Below are positions 1-8,875 of a stretch of DNA of 64,000 nucleotides, one piece after another; within the stretch, counting starts at the first letter, position 1, and every line of letters begins with the position of its first letter. Made by a program: the position numbers and the translations under genes. Source of the stretch: Dictyoglomus sp. (GTDB lineage: Bacteria > Dictyoglomota > Dictyoglomia > Dictyoglomales > Dictyoglomaceae); contig JANXBZ010000010.1 of assembly GCA_025060475.1 (NCBI GenBank), forward strand, positions 1 through 64,000, written 5' to 3'. The notes under the pieces were generated by a model. It searched no databases. It was not told the DNA's origin and saw only the letters and a list, made by a program, of their open reading frames with translations.

Positions 1-148
1 CTTTCCCTCTCTTCTTTCCTTTCTCCCCTTTTCTAAGGTGCATTCGCCTTACCTTTATCTCAGGCACGTTAATTCTACCATATCCCCCTCATGTTTTGCA
101 AGAGGGGATTTAATAATTCTAAAATTAAATTGAGACATATCCAAAAAC
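1..148 (-). other. Window edge: weak hairpin and possible start of a truncated minus-strand ORF
   Basis: This stretch follows the ligase gene on the minus strand. A 6-bp G/C-rich stem (85-90 with 102-107, 11-base loop) is visible but has no T-run on either strand, so it is at best a weak terminator. A second short stem with a 4-base loop lies at 34-51. Beyond it, the minus strand is open from a GTG at 67 or an ATG at 43 to the window edge. The ATG has an AAGG-type sequence a few bases upstream. The predicted residues become lysine, glycine and arginine rich, which may only reflect polypurine DNA. I cannot tell whether this is a real gene start. Confidence 0.2.
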
Positions 149-1891
149 TCACTTTTCTGAATTATCAGATATGCTCTCCCTTTTTTGTTGTTGAAACATT
201 TCAATAATTTCATCTACTGTTGTTGCTTGTTCAGGAGATTTATCTTCTCTTATAAATCCAATAACTCGAGGAAATCTTAATGCAAAACCTAACCTATCAT
301 CATCTTTGCCACAAGTATGAACAGGACTTTTTGTTATCTCATCCGCTTGAACTTCTATGACATATTTAGGATATACCCAAACGTCTGGAATTATTTGAGA
401 ATCCACATTAATAGGCTTATCATCTACTTTTATTTCATCTAATATTTCTCTAAATCTAAGCCACTCTTCTTCCGTAGGTCCAGTACCAATTTTTGCTATA
501 GTCTCATATTTATCTTTCTTAGGATTGTAAACGCCCACCAATAAAGCACCTATACCAAACCTAGCTCTCTGACCTCTTCCTTTAAAATAACCTAATATTA
601 TACAATCCACAGTATCAGTAAGCTGACTTTGATAAGATCTTTTAAGCTTTATCCAGTTAAAATTTCTTACTCCTGCTTGATAAGGAGCCTCTAATCTCTT
701 TGCTACAATACCTTCTAATCCTTCAGTTATAGATTCTTCAAAGAAAGCTTGAAGCTCCTTTGGAGAACTTGTAATAATATAATTTGTTACAACAATTGTT
801 TCCCCTGGAAGAATAATTTTTTCTAATCTTTCTCTTCTTCTAAGATAAGGAAGAGGAGTTAAATCCTCTCCATCAACATAAAGAAGATCAAAAACAAATA
901 ATTTTAAAGGAAAAAGATTCATCATTTTATCTATATCATACTTTCTTTTTCTTTGAACTGTAATTTGAAAAGGATAGAATTCATGAGTCTCAGGATTAAA
1001 AGAAATAGCTTCTCCCTCCAGTATTACATTTTCTCTAGAAACTTGATTAACTATTCCCTGAACTAGATCTGGAAACATATGGGTATTATCCTCAAGATTT
1101 CTCGAAAAAATTTTTACCTCTTTTCCTTTCTTATGAACTTGACATCTAAATCCATCAAATTTAGGTTCTACAATACATTTCCCTAATTTTTTAATTATCT
1201 CCTCTGGTGTAGACAATCTTTCAGCAAGAGCCATTCTAATAGGTCTTCCCACTTCTACTTTAATTCTTTTTAACGCCTCTATTCCCCCTTCCCAGAAAAT
1301 TTTAGCACAGTATCCTAAATCAGAAGTAATATTAAATGCTCTTTCTATATGTTCTCTTAAAGATTTATCTCCTTTTTTTACATATGATAAAGCATCCATT
1401 ATACTTGGCTCACCTATCCCAAGTCGTAATTTTCCAAGAACAATTCTAATTACATATTTTGCCCCTAAAGAGGTTAAGGAATTTATTAAATATGAAAGCC
1501 TATTAACTTTTGCCTCAATACTTCCTTCTCCACTTAGTAATGCTATGTCATATAAATTTTTAAAAACTTCTGAGACTTCCAAATCTTTTTCTCCTCTTGA
1601 AAGATGGAATACAACTTCTCCTAAATCTCCTATTTCCTTATATAATCTTTCAATTTCTATTAGATCTTTCATAAAAGCTAGAGAAATAGATCTTAGAGCC
1701 AATCTTTCAGAGATTCCAAATTCTAACTTTTCATAAGGAGGAGCAACTCTCCCATTAAGTAGATAAATAATCTTGTCAATCTCTTCAACTCGAGCTTTCT
1801 GGAAAAGTTCTGCTAGAATAATCATCATTTCATTTCTTTTAGTGGTGGTTTCTAATCTTTGAAAAAATATTGAAAGCTCATTGAAAAACAT
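149..1891 (-). CDS. lig: ATP-dependent DNA ligase (archaeal/eukaryal type)
   Basis: Seals nicks in duplex DNA through an enzyme-adenylate intermediate. The protein has the helical N-terminal DNA-binding domain (about residues 1-205), the nucleotidyltransferase core and a C-terminal OB-fold. Motif I is EPKFDG, with the adenylated lysine at about residue 244. Motif III-type FDLLYVDGE, motif IV EGIVAKR and motif V WIKLKRSY follow. The length (580 residues) fits the archaeal replicative ligase family rather than short bacterial LigD or LigB. A TTG three codons upstream overlaps the AGGAG ribosome site, so I choose the ATG at 1891, which lies 7 bases after that site. It stands alone, divergent from dapF. 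In bacteria such ligases usually accompany an NAD-dependent LigA; none lies in this window. Confidence 0.93.
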   Translation of the reverse strand: MFFNELSIFFQRLETTTKRNEMMIILAELFQKARVEEIDKIIYLLNGRVAPPYEKLEFGISERLALRSISLAFMKDLIEIERLYKEIGDLGEVVFHLSRGEKDLEVSEVFKNLYDIALLSGEGSIEAKVNRLSYLINSLTSLGAKYVIRIVLGKLRLGIGEPSIMDALSYVKKGDKSLREHIERAFNITSDLGYCAKIFWEGGIEALKRIKVEVGRPIRMALAERLSTPEEIIKKLGKCIVEPKFDGFRCQVHKKGKEVKIFSRNLEDNTHMFPDLVQGIVNQVSRENVILEGEAISFNPETHEFYPFQITVQRKRKYDIDKMMNLFPLKLFVFDLLYVDGEDLTPLPYLRRRERLEKIILPGETIVVTNYIITSSPKELQAFFEESITEGLEGIVAKRLEAPYQAGVRNFNWIKLKRSYQSQLTDTVDCIILGYFKGRGQRARFGIGALLVGVYNPKKDKYETIAKIGTGPTEEEWLRFREILDEIKVDDKPINVDSQIIPDVWVYPKYVIEVQADEITKSPVHTCGKDDDRLGFALRFPRVIGFIREDKSPEQATTVDEIIEMFQQQKRESISDNSEK

Positions 1892-2004
1892 GTTCAATCT
1901 CCTTTCTAAGGTTAAATCTCTAAACTTAATTTTAACATACTTTTTATATTCTAAGAATTTTAGTAAAATATGGATTTAAAAATCATATGTGAGGTGAAAA
2001 AATT

Positions 2005-2832
2005 ATGAGCAAATTTATTAAAAGCCATGGACTTGGAAACGATTATATAGTCTTTAATGAAGAGGACATTGATTTTCCTCTAAATACAAAAAATATCAAA
2101 AAAATCTGTGATAGGAATTATGGAATTGGCTCTGATGGAATTCTTATATTCAAAAAGATTTCTGATAATCAATTTAAAGTGAAAATATTTAATCCTGATG
2201 GTAGTGAGGCAGAAAAAAGTGGAAATGGTATAAGGATATTAGCAAAATTTTTATTTGAACATAAGTTTACATATCTTAAAGAATTTTTTATAGAAACTCT
2301 GGGAGGTCAAGTCAGAGTAAATTTAGAAACAGATAATAATAGAGTTAAAAATATAGAGGTAGAAATGGGTAAAGTAGAATTCTTTAATATAGATGAAGAA
2401 ATAGAAATATTAAACGATAAATTAAAGGTAGTCTCTCTAAGTATTGGTAACCCCCATTGTGTTTTTTTTGTAAAAGAAATAGATGAAGAATACATAAAAA
2501 AAGTAGGCCCTCTTATAGAAAATCATCCATCTTTTCCTCAAAGAACAAATGTTCAAATGGTCAAGATTATATCGCAAGACTCTATTGAGATTAGAATTTG
2601 GGAAAGAGGAGCAGGATATACACTAGCTTCTGGGAGTAGTTCCTGTGCTGCTGCATGTGCTTCATATAGAAAAGGATTTGTTGGTGAAAAAGTAAATGTA
2701 ATTATGCCAGGAGGTAAACTAGAAGTTATAATTAAACCTTCCTGGGAAGTTATCTTGAAAGGTCCTGCTCAAGAAATATTCATTGGAGAATTAAGCAAAG
2801 AATTTTTAGAAGATCTTAGATCTTTGAATTAA
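2005..2832 (+). CDS. dapF: Diaminopimelate epimerase homologue with Ser in place of both catalytic Cys
   Basis: Family role: interconverts LL- and meso-diaminopimelate for lysine and peptidoglycan synthesis in the cytosol, using two cysteines as acid and base. Fold signatures are clear: HGLGNDY at the start, NPDGSEAE, GNPHC and ERGAG. However, the first catalytic position reads EKSGNG (Ser72) where the family has QCGNG, and the second reads LASGSSS (Ser209) where the family has ACGTG. The glutamate of GAGE is also Tyr. Length (275) is normal and a GGTGA ribosome site precedes the ATG. The last 17 bases overlap the end of the convergent solute-binding protein gene. It could be a serine-using epimerase or racemase of another amino acid; family membership is sure, the reaction is not. 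Confidence 0.8.
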   Translation: MSKFIKSHGLGNDYIVFNEEDIDFPLNTKNIKKICDRNYGIGSDGILIFKKISDNQFKVKIFNPDGSEAEKSGNGIRILAKFLFEHKFTYLKEFFIETLGGQVRVNLETDNNRVKNIEVEMGKVEFFNIDEEIEILNDKLKVVSLSIGNPHCVFFVKEIDEEYIKKVGPLIENHPSFPQRTNVQMVKIISQDSIEIRIWERGAGYTLASGSSSCAAACASYRKGFVGEKVNVIMPGGKLEVIIKPSWEVILKGPAQEIFIGELSKEFLEDLRSLN

Positions 2833-4357
2833 TAAAAATATCATAAGAATTCCATAGAGGGCCAAAATACAAAGATGGTTTAAAATTTTTAACATTATCC
2901 TTTGCTAAATAAATTAAAGAAGGATTTAAAATAATTATTAGGGGTAAATTTTTTGTCCAAATTCTTTGGATATTATAAAAAATAAGTTTTTTCTCAGATA
3001 TGCTTTTTGCCCCAAGCAATTTGTTGAAAAGAGCATCTATTTCTCCTTCCCATGAATAAAAGGGCTTTCTTTGAAAAGGATACCAAAAGTGTTGAGCACC
3101 CCTTGACAAATAAATATCTCTATCTTTAATAGGATCAAAATTCCATTTATATTTTAACAACATGAATTCCCAATTAAAATTTTGAAATAATCTTAAGGAA
3201 ATAGAATTTTTTCTAGTAATATTAAGTTTTATTCCTATTTTTTCAAAATCCTCTTTTAGAATTTCTGCAATCTTTCTACTCTCTTCATTATCCTCAACAA
3301 GAAGATTAATTTCTAAACTATTTTTAAAGACATCCTCAAGAAATCCATCTCCATCTCTATCTTTAAATCCAAGATTTTCTAATATTTTTTTAGATTTTTC
3401 TAAGTCATAATCATATTTAAAAATATGTGGAGTATAGTAAGGGCTGATAGGATTAACAGGACTAAAAATTGAAGAAGCAAATCCAAAATAAACCTCTTTA
3501 CTTATCAACTCTCTATTTATAGCATGAGCAATTGCTCTTCTAAATCTTAAATCTTGAAACCATTTTATTTTATATTTAGGAATAGATGAAATTGGATTTT
3601 GATTTATTAATAAAATATCGCTTTCTAAGCTAGGACCTAAATTATAAACTTCATATTTCTTTTCAAGTTCTTTTATTTTCTCAAAATCTTTTGGCATCAA
3701 TTCAATAATGTCAAATTTTTCAGTTATCAAAGGTTTGAGATTAATAACTAACTCATTCAGATATGGAAGTCTATTTCCCTTTAGATCTTTTTTCCAATAA
3801 TAAGGATTTTTCTTAAAAAGTATTTCACCGTTAGAAGAATATTTTTCTAAAATAAAAGGGCCCGTTCCAAATACTATCTTTTTTTCAAGATACTTTTTAG
3901 AAAAATCTTTCGGAATTACCAAAGGAAGAGAATTATAGAGAGGATAAAAAGAATCTGGAAAAACTATCTTTATGGTTAGATCGTCAATTTTTTCTAATTG
4001 GAAATTACCTTTCTGATCAAAGGAGAAAAAAATATCCTCTATGGAAAGAAGTGTGCCATCTCCCCATTTTATATTATTCCTTAGATAAAAGATCCATTCT
4101 CTTCCATCCCTAGAAATTCTCCAGGCTTTTGCTAACTGGGGTTCTATTTTAAAAGTTACAGGATCTACATAAATTAGAGATTCAAAAAGAAGAGTATAGA
4201 TTTCTTTTGGATAAGATTTAGGGTCTAAAAGATCAAAGGAAGGAATATTTAAACCAACATATATTCTCCCACCAAATTGAGGTGATTGATTTTCTGAAAA
4301 ACTTATATTAAAAATGAAAAGAAATAAACTCAAGAATAAAATAAATTTCTTAATCAT
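2816..4357 (-). CDS. ABC transporter solute-binding protein, family 5 (peptide/oligosaccharide type), orphan
   Basis: Secreted binding protein of the DppA/OppA family, which delivers peptides, nickel or oligosaccharides to an ABC importer. Residues 1-21 are a hydrophobic signal peptide (MIKKFILFLSLFLF) without a lipobox cysteine. The mature part carries typical family features: LAKAWRISRDGREWIFYLR, FRRAIAHAINRELI and a DRDGDGF loop in domain II. At 513 residues it is complete. No permease or ATPase gene is adjacent, so it must work with a transporter encoded elsewhere or in another role. A consensus promoter ends 7 bases before the ATG and there is no ribosome-binding site, which suggests a leaderless message. 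The ligand cannot be inferred. Confidence 0.85.
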   Translation of the reverse strand: MIKKFILFLSLFLFIFNISFSENQSPQFGGRIYVGLNIPSFDLLDPKSYPKEIYTLLFESLIYVDPVTFKIEPQLAKAWRISRDGREWIFYLRNNIKWGDGTLLSIEDIFFSFDQKGNFQLEKIDDLTIKIVFPDSFYPLYNSLPLVIPKDFSKKYLEKKIVFGTGPFILEKYSSNGEILFKKNPYYWKKDLKGNRLPYLNELVINLKPLITEKFDIIELMPKDFEKIKELEKKYEVYNLGPSLESDILLINQNPISSIPKYKIKWFQDLRFRRAIAHAINRELISKEVYFGFASSIFSPVNPISPYYTPHIFKYDYDLEKSKKILENLGFKDRDGDGFLEDVFKNSLEINLLVEDNEESRKIAEILKEDFEKIGIKLNITRKNSISLRLFQNFNWEFMLLKYKWNFDPIKDRDIYLSRGAQHFWYPFQRKPFYSWEGEIDALFNKLLGAKSISEKKLIFYNIQRIWTKNLPLIIILNPSLIYLAKDNVKNFKPSLYFGPLWNSYDIFINSKI

Positions 4358-4364
4358 AAATCAG

Positions 4365-4394
4365 ATTATAGACTCAGGAAAAACACATTGTCAA
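4365..4394 (-). promoter_or_regulatory. Consensus promoter for a leaderless solute-binding protein mRNA
   Basis: On the minus strand a perfect -35 box TTGACA (4394-4389), an 18-bp spacer and a perfect -10 box TATAAT (4370-4365) are followed by 7 bases and then the ATG at 4357. Initiation about 7 bases past the -10 would start the mRNA at or one base before the ATG. No Shine-Dalgarno sequence precedes the ATG. The -35 box overlaps the TGA stop of the ferritin-like gene. Confidence 0.75.
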
Positions 4395-4870
4395 GAAAAA
4401 GCTTCTCTTAACGTAGTCAACTGAGAAAGATGAGATTTTTCTTGTTTTATTATCTCTCTTAACAAATTCTTATTATTAGACGAAACAAATTCAGAAATTT
4501 CGTAATAGAAAAGTATCGAATCTTTTTCTAAGGAAATAGCTAAATCTAGAGCAGATTTTTCATCAAAAAAGGTTTTTTCTTTTAATATTTTATCCCAATT
4601 AATAAAAATTTTTGAAGAAATCCATAAATGTAAGTATTTATTTGCCTCCTCATCGGGATAGGCAGACAAAAATTCTTCATTTTCTATACTTTTATATATT
4701 TCCTTAAAAGTCTCAGCGTGTCTTTTTTCTTCCATTGCTAAATAATTAAATACATTTTTAATACTTTCTTTAGAGGTTTTTTCAGAAAAAAGATTATAAA
4801 ACTTTTCACCTTCTTCTTCCATATGAATAGCCATCTCTAAAATATCCTTTGAAGAAAAAATCATTACCAT
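4391..4870 (-). CDS. Ferritin-like (rubrerythrin-type) di-iron protein without rubredoxin domain
   Basis: A 159-residue four-helix-bundle protein of the rubrerythrin/ferritin-like superfamily, probably cytosolic and involved in peroxide or iron handling in an anaerobe. Paired carboxylate and histidine motifs of a di-iron site appear twice: EEEGEKFYNLF with EEKRHAE in the first half, and EKDSILFYYE with EKSHLSQL in the second. There is no C-terminal rubredoxin-like Cys4 domain, so it is not a full rubrerythrin. AGGAGG lies 8 bases before the chosen ATG at 4870. It is divergent from cinA. The substrate is unknown; catalysis has not been shown for this subgroup as far as I recall. Confidence 0.8.
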   Translation of the reverse strand: MVMIFSSKDILEMAIHMEEEGEKFYNLFSEKTSKESIKNVFNYLAMEEKRHAETFKEIYKSIENEEFLSAYPDEEANKYLHLWISSKIFINWDKILKEKTFFDEKSALDLAISLEKDSILFYYEISEFVSSNNKNLLREIIKQEKSHLSQLTTLREAFS

Positions 4871-4943
4871 TTTTTCATCCTCCTAATTTTTGTTTATAAT
4901 TATAACAAAAACTCGTATAAAAAGAAAAAAAGGAGAAAAGTTT

Positions 4944-6179
4944 ATGATATGTGAAATCCTTAGTGTAGGAACAGAAATCTTACTGGGAGATATTCTAAAT
5001 ACTAACGCTCAATATCTGGCAAAAAAATTAGCAGAGTTAGGAATATTCGTTTACTATCAGACTGTGGTTGGTGATAACCCTATAAGATTAAAAAAAGCCT
5101 TTGAAATAGCCTTTGAAAGAAGTGATATGGTTATAGTCACAGGAGGTCTTGGACCTACCAAAGACGACATAACTAAAGAAGTTGCAAGTGAATTTTTTAA
5201 AGAAGAATTAATATTACATGAAGAAACTTTAAAAAAGCTCTATGAGTTTTTTAAAATTAGAAATCTTCCTTTAACAGAGGGAAATAAAAAGCAAGCTTAT
5301 ATTATAAAAGGAAGTACGATTATTCCTAATGATAACGGAACTGCTCCTGGTTTAATTTATGAGAAAAATAATAAAATTTTAATCTTACTTCCTGGCCCTC
5401 CTAAAGAAATGATCCCGATGTTTGAGAAATATGTATTGCAATATTTACAGAAGTTTAAAAATGAAATCTTAGTTTCAAAAATAATAAGACTATGTGGTAT
5501 TGGAGAAAGTCATATGGAAGAAAAGATTTTAGACCTTATTGAAAATCAAAGTAATCCTACCATTGCTCCTTATACAAAAGAAGGCGAGATAATTATAAGA
5601 ATAACTGCAAGGGCAAAGGATAAAAAAATTGCAGAAGATCTAATCTTTCCCATAGAAAATGAAATTAAGAAAAGGTTAGGAGAATACATTTATGGTGAAG
5701 GTGATACATCTTTAGAAGAGGTTGTAGGAAAATTGCTAATCGAAAGAAATCTCACAATATCTATAGCAGAGTCCTGTACAGGTGGATTGATAGTTTCTAA
5801 GCTAGTAAATTGTCCTGGAATATCAAAGGTATTATTGGAAGGAATAATAAGTTACAGCAATGATTCAAAAATTAAAAGATTAGGTGTTAAGCCTGAAACC
5901 ATTAGAAATTTTGGAGCAGTAAGTAAAGAGTGTGCTATAGAAATGGCCATAGGAGTTGCATTAAACTCTGGAGCAAAAATTGGATTATCGGTTACAGGTA
6001 TCGCAGGCCCAGAAGGAGAAACACCTGAAAAGCCTATAGGACTTGTGTATGTAGGATTATATCTAATGGGAGAAACAAAATTTAAAGAATTTAGGTTTTT
6101 TGGTAATAGAGAAAAAATTAGAAATTTAGCTACTATAAATGCATTAAATTGGTTAAGAAAAGAAATTCTCTATCAATAA
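4944..6179 (+). CDS. cinA: CinA-like protein: MoaB/MogA-like domain plus nicotinamide-nucleotide amidase
   Basis: The N-terminal half (about residues 1-170) is the competence-damage/MoaB-like domain, with SVGTEILLGD near the start and VTGGLGPTKDD; it is linked to ADP-ribose pyrophosphatase activity in CinA proteins. The C-terminal domain (from about residue 255) is the PncC-type NMN deamidase, with IAESCTGG, ISYSNDSK and TGIAGPEG motifs; it recycles nicotinamide mononucleotide. I chose the ATG at 4944 because an AGGAGA ribosome site lies 9 bases before it and CinA proteins begin close to this motif. An in-frame ATG 54 bases upstream falls in the AT-rich promoter region. Total 411 residues, typical for the family. 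A bidirectional hairpin follows the stop. Confidence 0.92.
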   Translation: MICEILSVGTEILLGDILNTNAQYLAKKLAELGIFVYYQTVVGDNPIRLKKAFEIAFERSDMVIVTGGLGPTKDDITKEVASEFFKEELILHEETLKKLYEFFKIRNLPLTEGNKKQAYIIKGSTIIPNDNGTAPGLIYEKNNKILILLPGPPKEMIPMFEKYVLQYLQKFKNEILVSKIIRLCGIGESHMEEKILDLIENQSNPTIAPYTKEGEIIIRITARAKDKKIAEDLIFPIENEIKKRLGEYIYGEGDTSLEEVVGKLLIERNLTISIAESCTGGLIVSKLVNCPGISKVLLEGIISYSNDSKIKRLGVKPETIRNFGAVSKECAIEMAIGVALNSGAKIGLSVTGIAGPEGETPEKPIGLVYVGLYLMGETKFKEFRFFGNREKIRNLATINALNWLRKEILYQ

Positions 6180-6180
6180 A

Positions 6181-6207
6181 AGAAGGAAGGCAAAATGCCT
6201 TCCTTCT
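6181..6207. terminator. Bidirectional hairpin between cinA and ferredoxin gene
   Basis: Perfect 11-bp stem (6181-6191 with 6197-6207) around a 5-base loop. On the minus strand it is followed by TTTTATT, a good intrinsic terminator for the ferredoxin gene. On the plus strand it directly follows the cinA stop but has no T-run, so cinA termination there is weaker. Confidence 0.85.
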
Positions 6208-6210
6208 GAA

Positions 6211-6396
6211 CTACATAGTAATTGCAGCTACAGGACAAGAGTCTATAGCATCCTGACAACATCCTGCAGATTCGCAATTCGCACCCTCAATTACTCTTGC
6301 TTTACCCTCATCATCAATCTCAAAAACATCAGGACAAAGTGAAGCACAAACTCCACATCCAATGCATAAATCCCTATCTATTTTTGGAATACTCAT
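6211..6396 (-). CDS. Monocluster [4Fe-4S] ferredoxin
   Basis: A 61-residue electron carrier. The cluster motif CIGCGVC (first three ligands) and the distal SCP (fourth ligand) match single-cluster ferredoxins such as that of Thermotoga. The extra Cys in ASLCP and the CESAGCC segment could form the disulfide that replaces a second cluster, with one cysteine more than usual. The ATG at 6396 is chosen because AGGAGG lies 6 bases upstream; an in-frame start seven codons earlier overlaps that site. In a fermentative anaerobe it would carry electrons between oxidoreductases and hydrogenase; partners are not encoded here. It is monocistronic and ends in a strong hairpin. Confidence 0.93.
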   Translation of the reverse strand: MSIPKIDRDLCIGCGVCASLCPDVFEIDDEGKARVIEGANCESAGCCQDAIDSCPVAAITM

Positions 6397-6594
6397 ATTA
6401 AGCCTCCTTTTGCCCAAAATTTTTTTAAAATAATAAAGAATTTTAGACTAAAAGTCAATTATAGATTTAAAATATTATTTATAAATCATAAACCTTAACT
6501 TACTCCTTTTTCTATTTCTTAAATTTTATGTTAGTCTCACTAAGAAACTTTTGTGATATACTTATAAAAAATACTTTATTTAGGAGGTTAATGT

Positions 6595-8850
6595 ATGGAA
6601 AGGGATATTAAAAAGCTAATCTCGCAGATGACCCTTGAAGAAAAAGCAAAACTTTGTTCTGGACTTGACGCATGGCATACAAAACCCATTGAAAGGCTTG
6701 GAATTCCATCTATAAGAATGTCCGATGGACCTCATGGATTAAGAAAGACAGAGGGATTATTTGCTGAAAGTATACCAGCTACTTGTTTTCCTACTGCTGT
6801 AACCCTTGCAGCATCTTGGGATAGGGAACTTATTGAAAAAGTTGGAAAAGCAATAGGAGAAGAATGTCAAGCAGAAAATGTACAGATTATTCTTGGACCT
6901 GGGGTAAATATTAAAAGATCACCTCTCTGTGGAAGAAATTTTGAATATTATTCAGAAGATCCTTTTTTATCCTCTGAGATGGCAAAACATTTTATAAAAG
7001 GAGTACAAAGTGAAGGAGTTGGAACATCAATAAAACATTTTGCTGCAAATAATCAGGAACATAGGAGACTTACAGTAGATGCAATTGTAGACGAGAGAAC
7101 ATTGAGAGAAATATATCTTGCAAGTTTTGAAAAAGCAATAAAAGAAGCACAACCTTGGACAGTTATGTGTTCATACAATAAAGTAAATGGGACTTATGCT
7201 TCCGAAAATGAGTTTCTTTTAACAAAAGTTTTAAGAGAAGACTGGGGATTTGAAGGATTTGTAGTATCGGACTGGGGAGCAGTAAATGATAGAGTACTTG
7301 GACTTTTAGCAGGTCTTGACCTACAAATGCCTTATGATGGAGGACATGGGGATAAGAAAATCATAGAAGCTGTAAGAAGTGGAAAACTCCCTGAGGAAGT
7401 TTTAGATAAAGCAGTAGAAAGGATATTAAGAATAGTATTTAAAGCTATTGAAAATAAGAAAGAAAATGCTACTTATGACAAAGAAGCCCATCATAAATTA
7501 GCAAGAGAAGTAGCAAGAGAATGCTTTGTATTACTTAAGAACGAAAACAACATCTTACCACTCAAAAAGGAAGGAACTATAGCCCTAATAGGAGCCTTCG
7601 CTAAAAATCCAAGATTTCAAGGAGGAGGAAGCTCTCATGTAAATCCAACAAAAGTAGATAACGCAGTGGAAGAAATCACAAAGATTGTAGAGGGAAAAGC
7701 AAATATTTTATATGCAGAAGGATATAAATTAGATACCGACGAGCCAGATGAAAAACTAATTGAAGAAGCAAAAGAGATAGCAAAAAAGGCAGAAGTTGTA
7801 ATAGTTTTTGCAGGACTTCCCGAAAGGTATGAATCAGAAGGATACGACAGACCCCATATGAAAATGCCAGAAAGTCATAACAGATTAATCGAAGAAGTTG
7901 CAATGGTAAATCCCAATTTAGTAGTAGTTTTGAGCAATGGATCACCCGTGGAAATGCCATGGGTAGAAAAACCAAAAGCAATTCTTGAAAGCTACTTAGG
8001 AGGACAAGCATGGGGAGGAGCAGTAGCGGATGTACTCTTTGGAGTAGTAAGTCCTTCGGGAAAACTTGCAGAAACTTTTCCAAAGAAATTAAGTGACAAC
8101 CCATCCTACTTGTTCTTTCCCGGAGAGGGAGACAGAGTAGAATACAGAGAGGGTATATTTGTAGGATATAGATATTACGATAAGAAAGAGATGGAAGTAC
8201 TCTTTCCCTTTGGATATGGACTTTCATATACAACCTTTGAATATTCAGACTTAAGATTAGATAAGAAAGAGATTACTGATAAAGAGGTATTAAAAGTAAA
8301 AGTTAAAGTAAAAAATACAGGAAAAGTAAAAGGTAAAGAAATAGTACAACTCTACGTAAGAGATGTGAAAAGTAGTGTTATAAGACCAGACAAGGAGTTA
8401 AAAGGCTTTACCAAAGTAGAACTTGAACCAGGAGAAGAAAAAGAAGTAGAGTTTGAACTGGATAAAAGAGCCTTTGCATATTACAACGTAGATATTAAAG
8501 ATTGGTATGTAGAAACAGGAGAATTTGAGATACTAATAGGAAAATCTTCAAGAGAAATAGTATTAAAAGATACAGTACTAGTAAAATCAACTGTTGAAAT
8601 TAGAAAGAAATATCATAGAAATTCTACGATTGGAGATATTATAGAAGACCCTTATGCAGAAGAGATTTTTAAACCTATATTCCAACAATTTATAGAGAGA
8701 AGTTCTCTTAAAAATGCTCCAGGAGATTTATATCAGATGTTTATAAATATGATGAAATATATGCCTTTAAGAAATCTCATATCCTTTGGTGGAGGACAAC
8801 TTAGTGAAGAAATGTTAGATGAGCTTATTAAGAAAGCAAATAGAGAATAA
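6595..8850 (+). CDS. bglX: Glycoside hydrolase family 3 beta-glucosidase
   Basis: Retaining exo-beta-glycosidase that releases terminal sugars, most likely glucose from cello-oligosaccharides. Three regions are visible: an N-terminal (beta/alpha)8 domain, an alpha/beta sandwich, and a C-terminal fibronectin type III-like domain (about residues 560-640). The nucleophile is Asp226 in VVSDWGA and the likely acid/base is Glu415 in [18 protein letters not shown] and [11 protein letters not shown] are family hallmarks. There is no signal peptide, so it is intracellular. The last 90 residues are a helical tail beyond the FnIII domain. An AGGAGG site precedes the ATG, and an extended -10 (TGATATACT, 6554-6562) lies 33 bases upstream. 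Monocistronic. Specificity for beta-xylosides is possible. Confidence 0.92.
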   Translation: MERDIKKLISQMTLEEKAKLCSGLDAWHTKPIERLGIPSIRMSDGPHGLRKTEGLFAESIPATCFPTAVTLAASWDRELIEKVGKAIGEECQAENVQIILGPGVNIKRSPLCGRNFEYYSEDPFLSSEMAKHFIKGVQSEGVGTSIKHFAANNQEHRRLTVDAIVDERTLREIYLASFEKAIKEAQPWTVMCSYNKVNGTYASENEFLLTKVLREDWGFEGFVVSDWGAVNDRVLGLLAGLDLQMPYDGGHGDKKIIEAVRSGKLPEEVLDKAVERILRIVFKAIENKKENATYDKEAHHKLAREVARECFVLLKNENNILPLKKEGTIALIGAFAKNPRFQGGGSSHVNPTKVDNAVEEITKIVEGKANILYAEGYKLDTDEPDEKLIEEAKEIAKKAEVVIVFAGLPERYESEGYDRPHMKMPESHNRLIEEVAMVNPNLVVVLSNGSPVEMPWVEKPKAILESYLGGQAWGGAVADVLFGVVSPSGKLAETFPKKLSDNPSYLFFPGEGDRVEYREGIFVGYRYYDKKEMEVLFPFGYGLSYTTFEYSDLRLDKKEITDKEVLKVKVKVKNTGKVKGKEIVQLYVRDVKSSVIRPDKELKGFTKVELEPGEEKEVEFELDKRAFAYYNVDIKDWYVETGEFEILIGKSSREIVLKDTVLVKSTVEIRKKYHRNSTIGDIIEDPYAEEIFKPIFQQFIERSSLKNAPGDLYQMFINMMKYMPLRNLISFGGGQLSEEMLDELIKKANRE

Positions 8851-8851
8851 A

Positions 8852-8875
8852 AAAGGGGGGAAAATTCCCCCCTTT
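8852..8875. terminator. Bidirectional terminator between GH3 gene and lgt
   Basis: An 8-9 bp stem, mainly six G-C pairs, with a 6-base loop; A-run on one side and T-run on the other, so it can end transcripts from both directions. It overlaps the stop codon of lgt (8874-8876) and starts one or two bases after the GH3 stop. Confidence 0.9.

Noticed and set aside
1915-1995. Promoter boxes between the ligase gene and dapF
   Set aside because: TAAAAT-like boxes occur on both strands but no convincing -35 at the right distance; not annotated.
4890-4943. 18-codon N-terminal extension of CinA
   Set aside because: The extension is Lys/Arg/Ile rich, lies in the promoter region, and the ATG at 4944 has the ribosome site and the family-typical start.
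7676-8233. 185-codon open frame antisense to the GH3 gene
   Set aside because: It is rich in Leu and Pro, has no ribosome site, and lies wholly inside a well-supported GH3 gene; such long shadows arise from codon bias.
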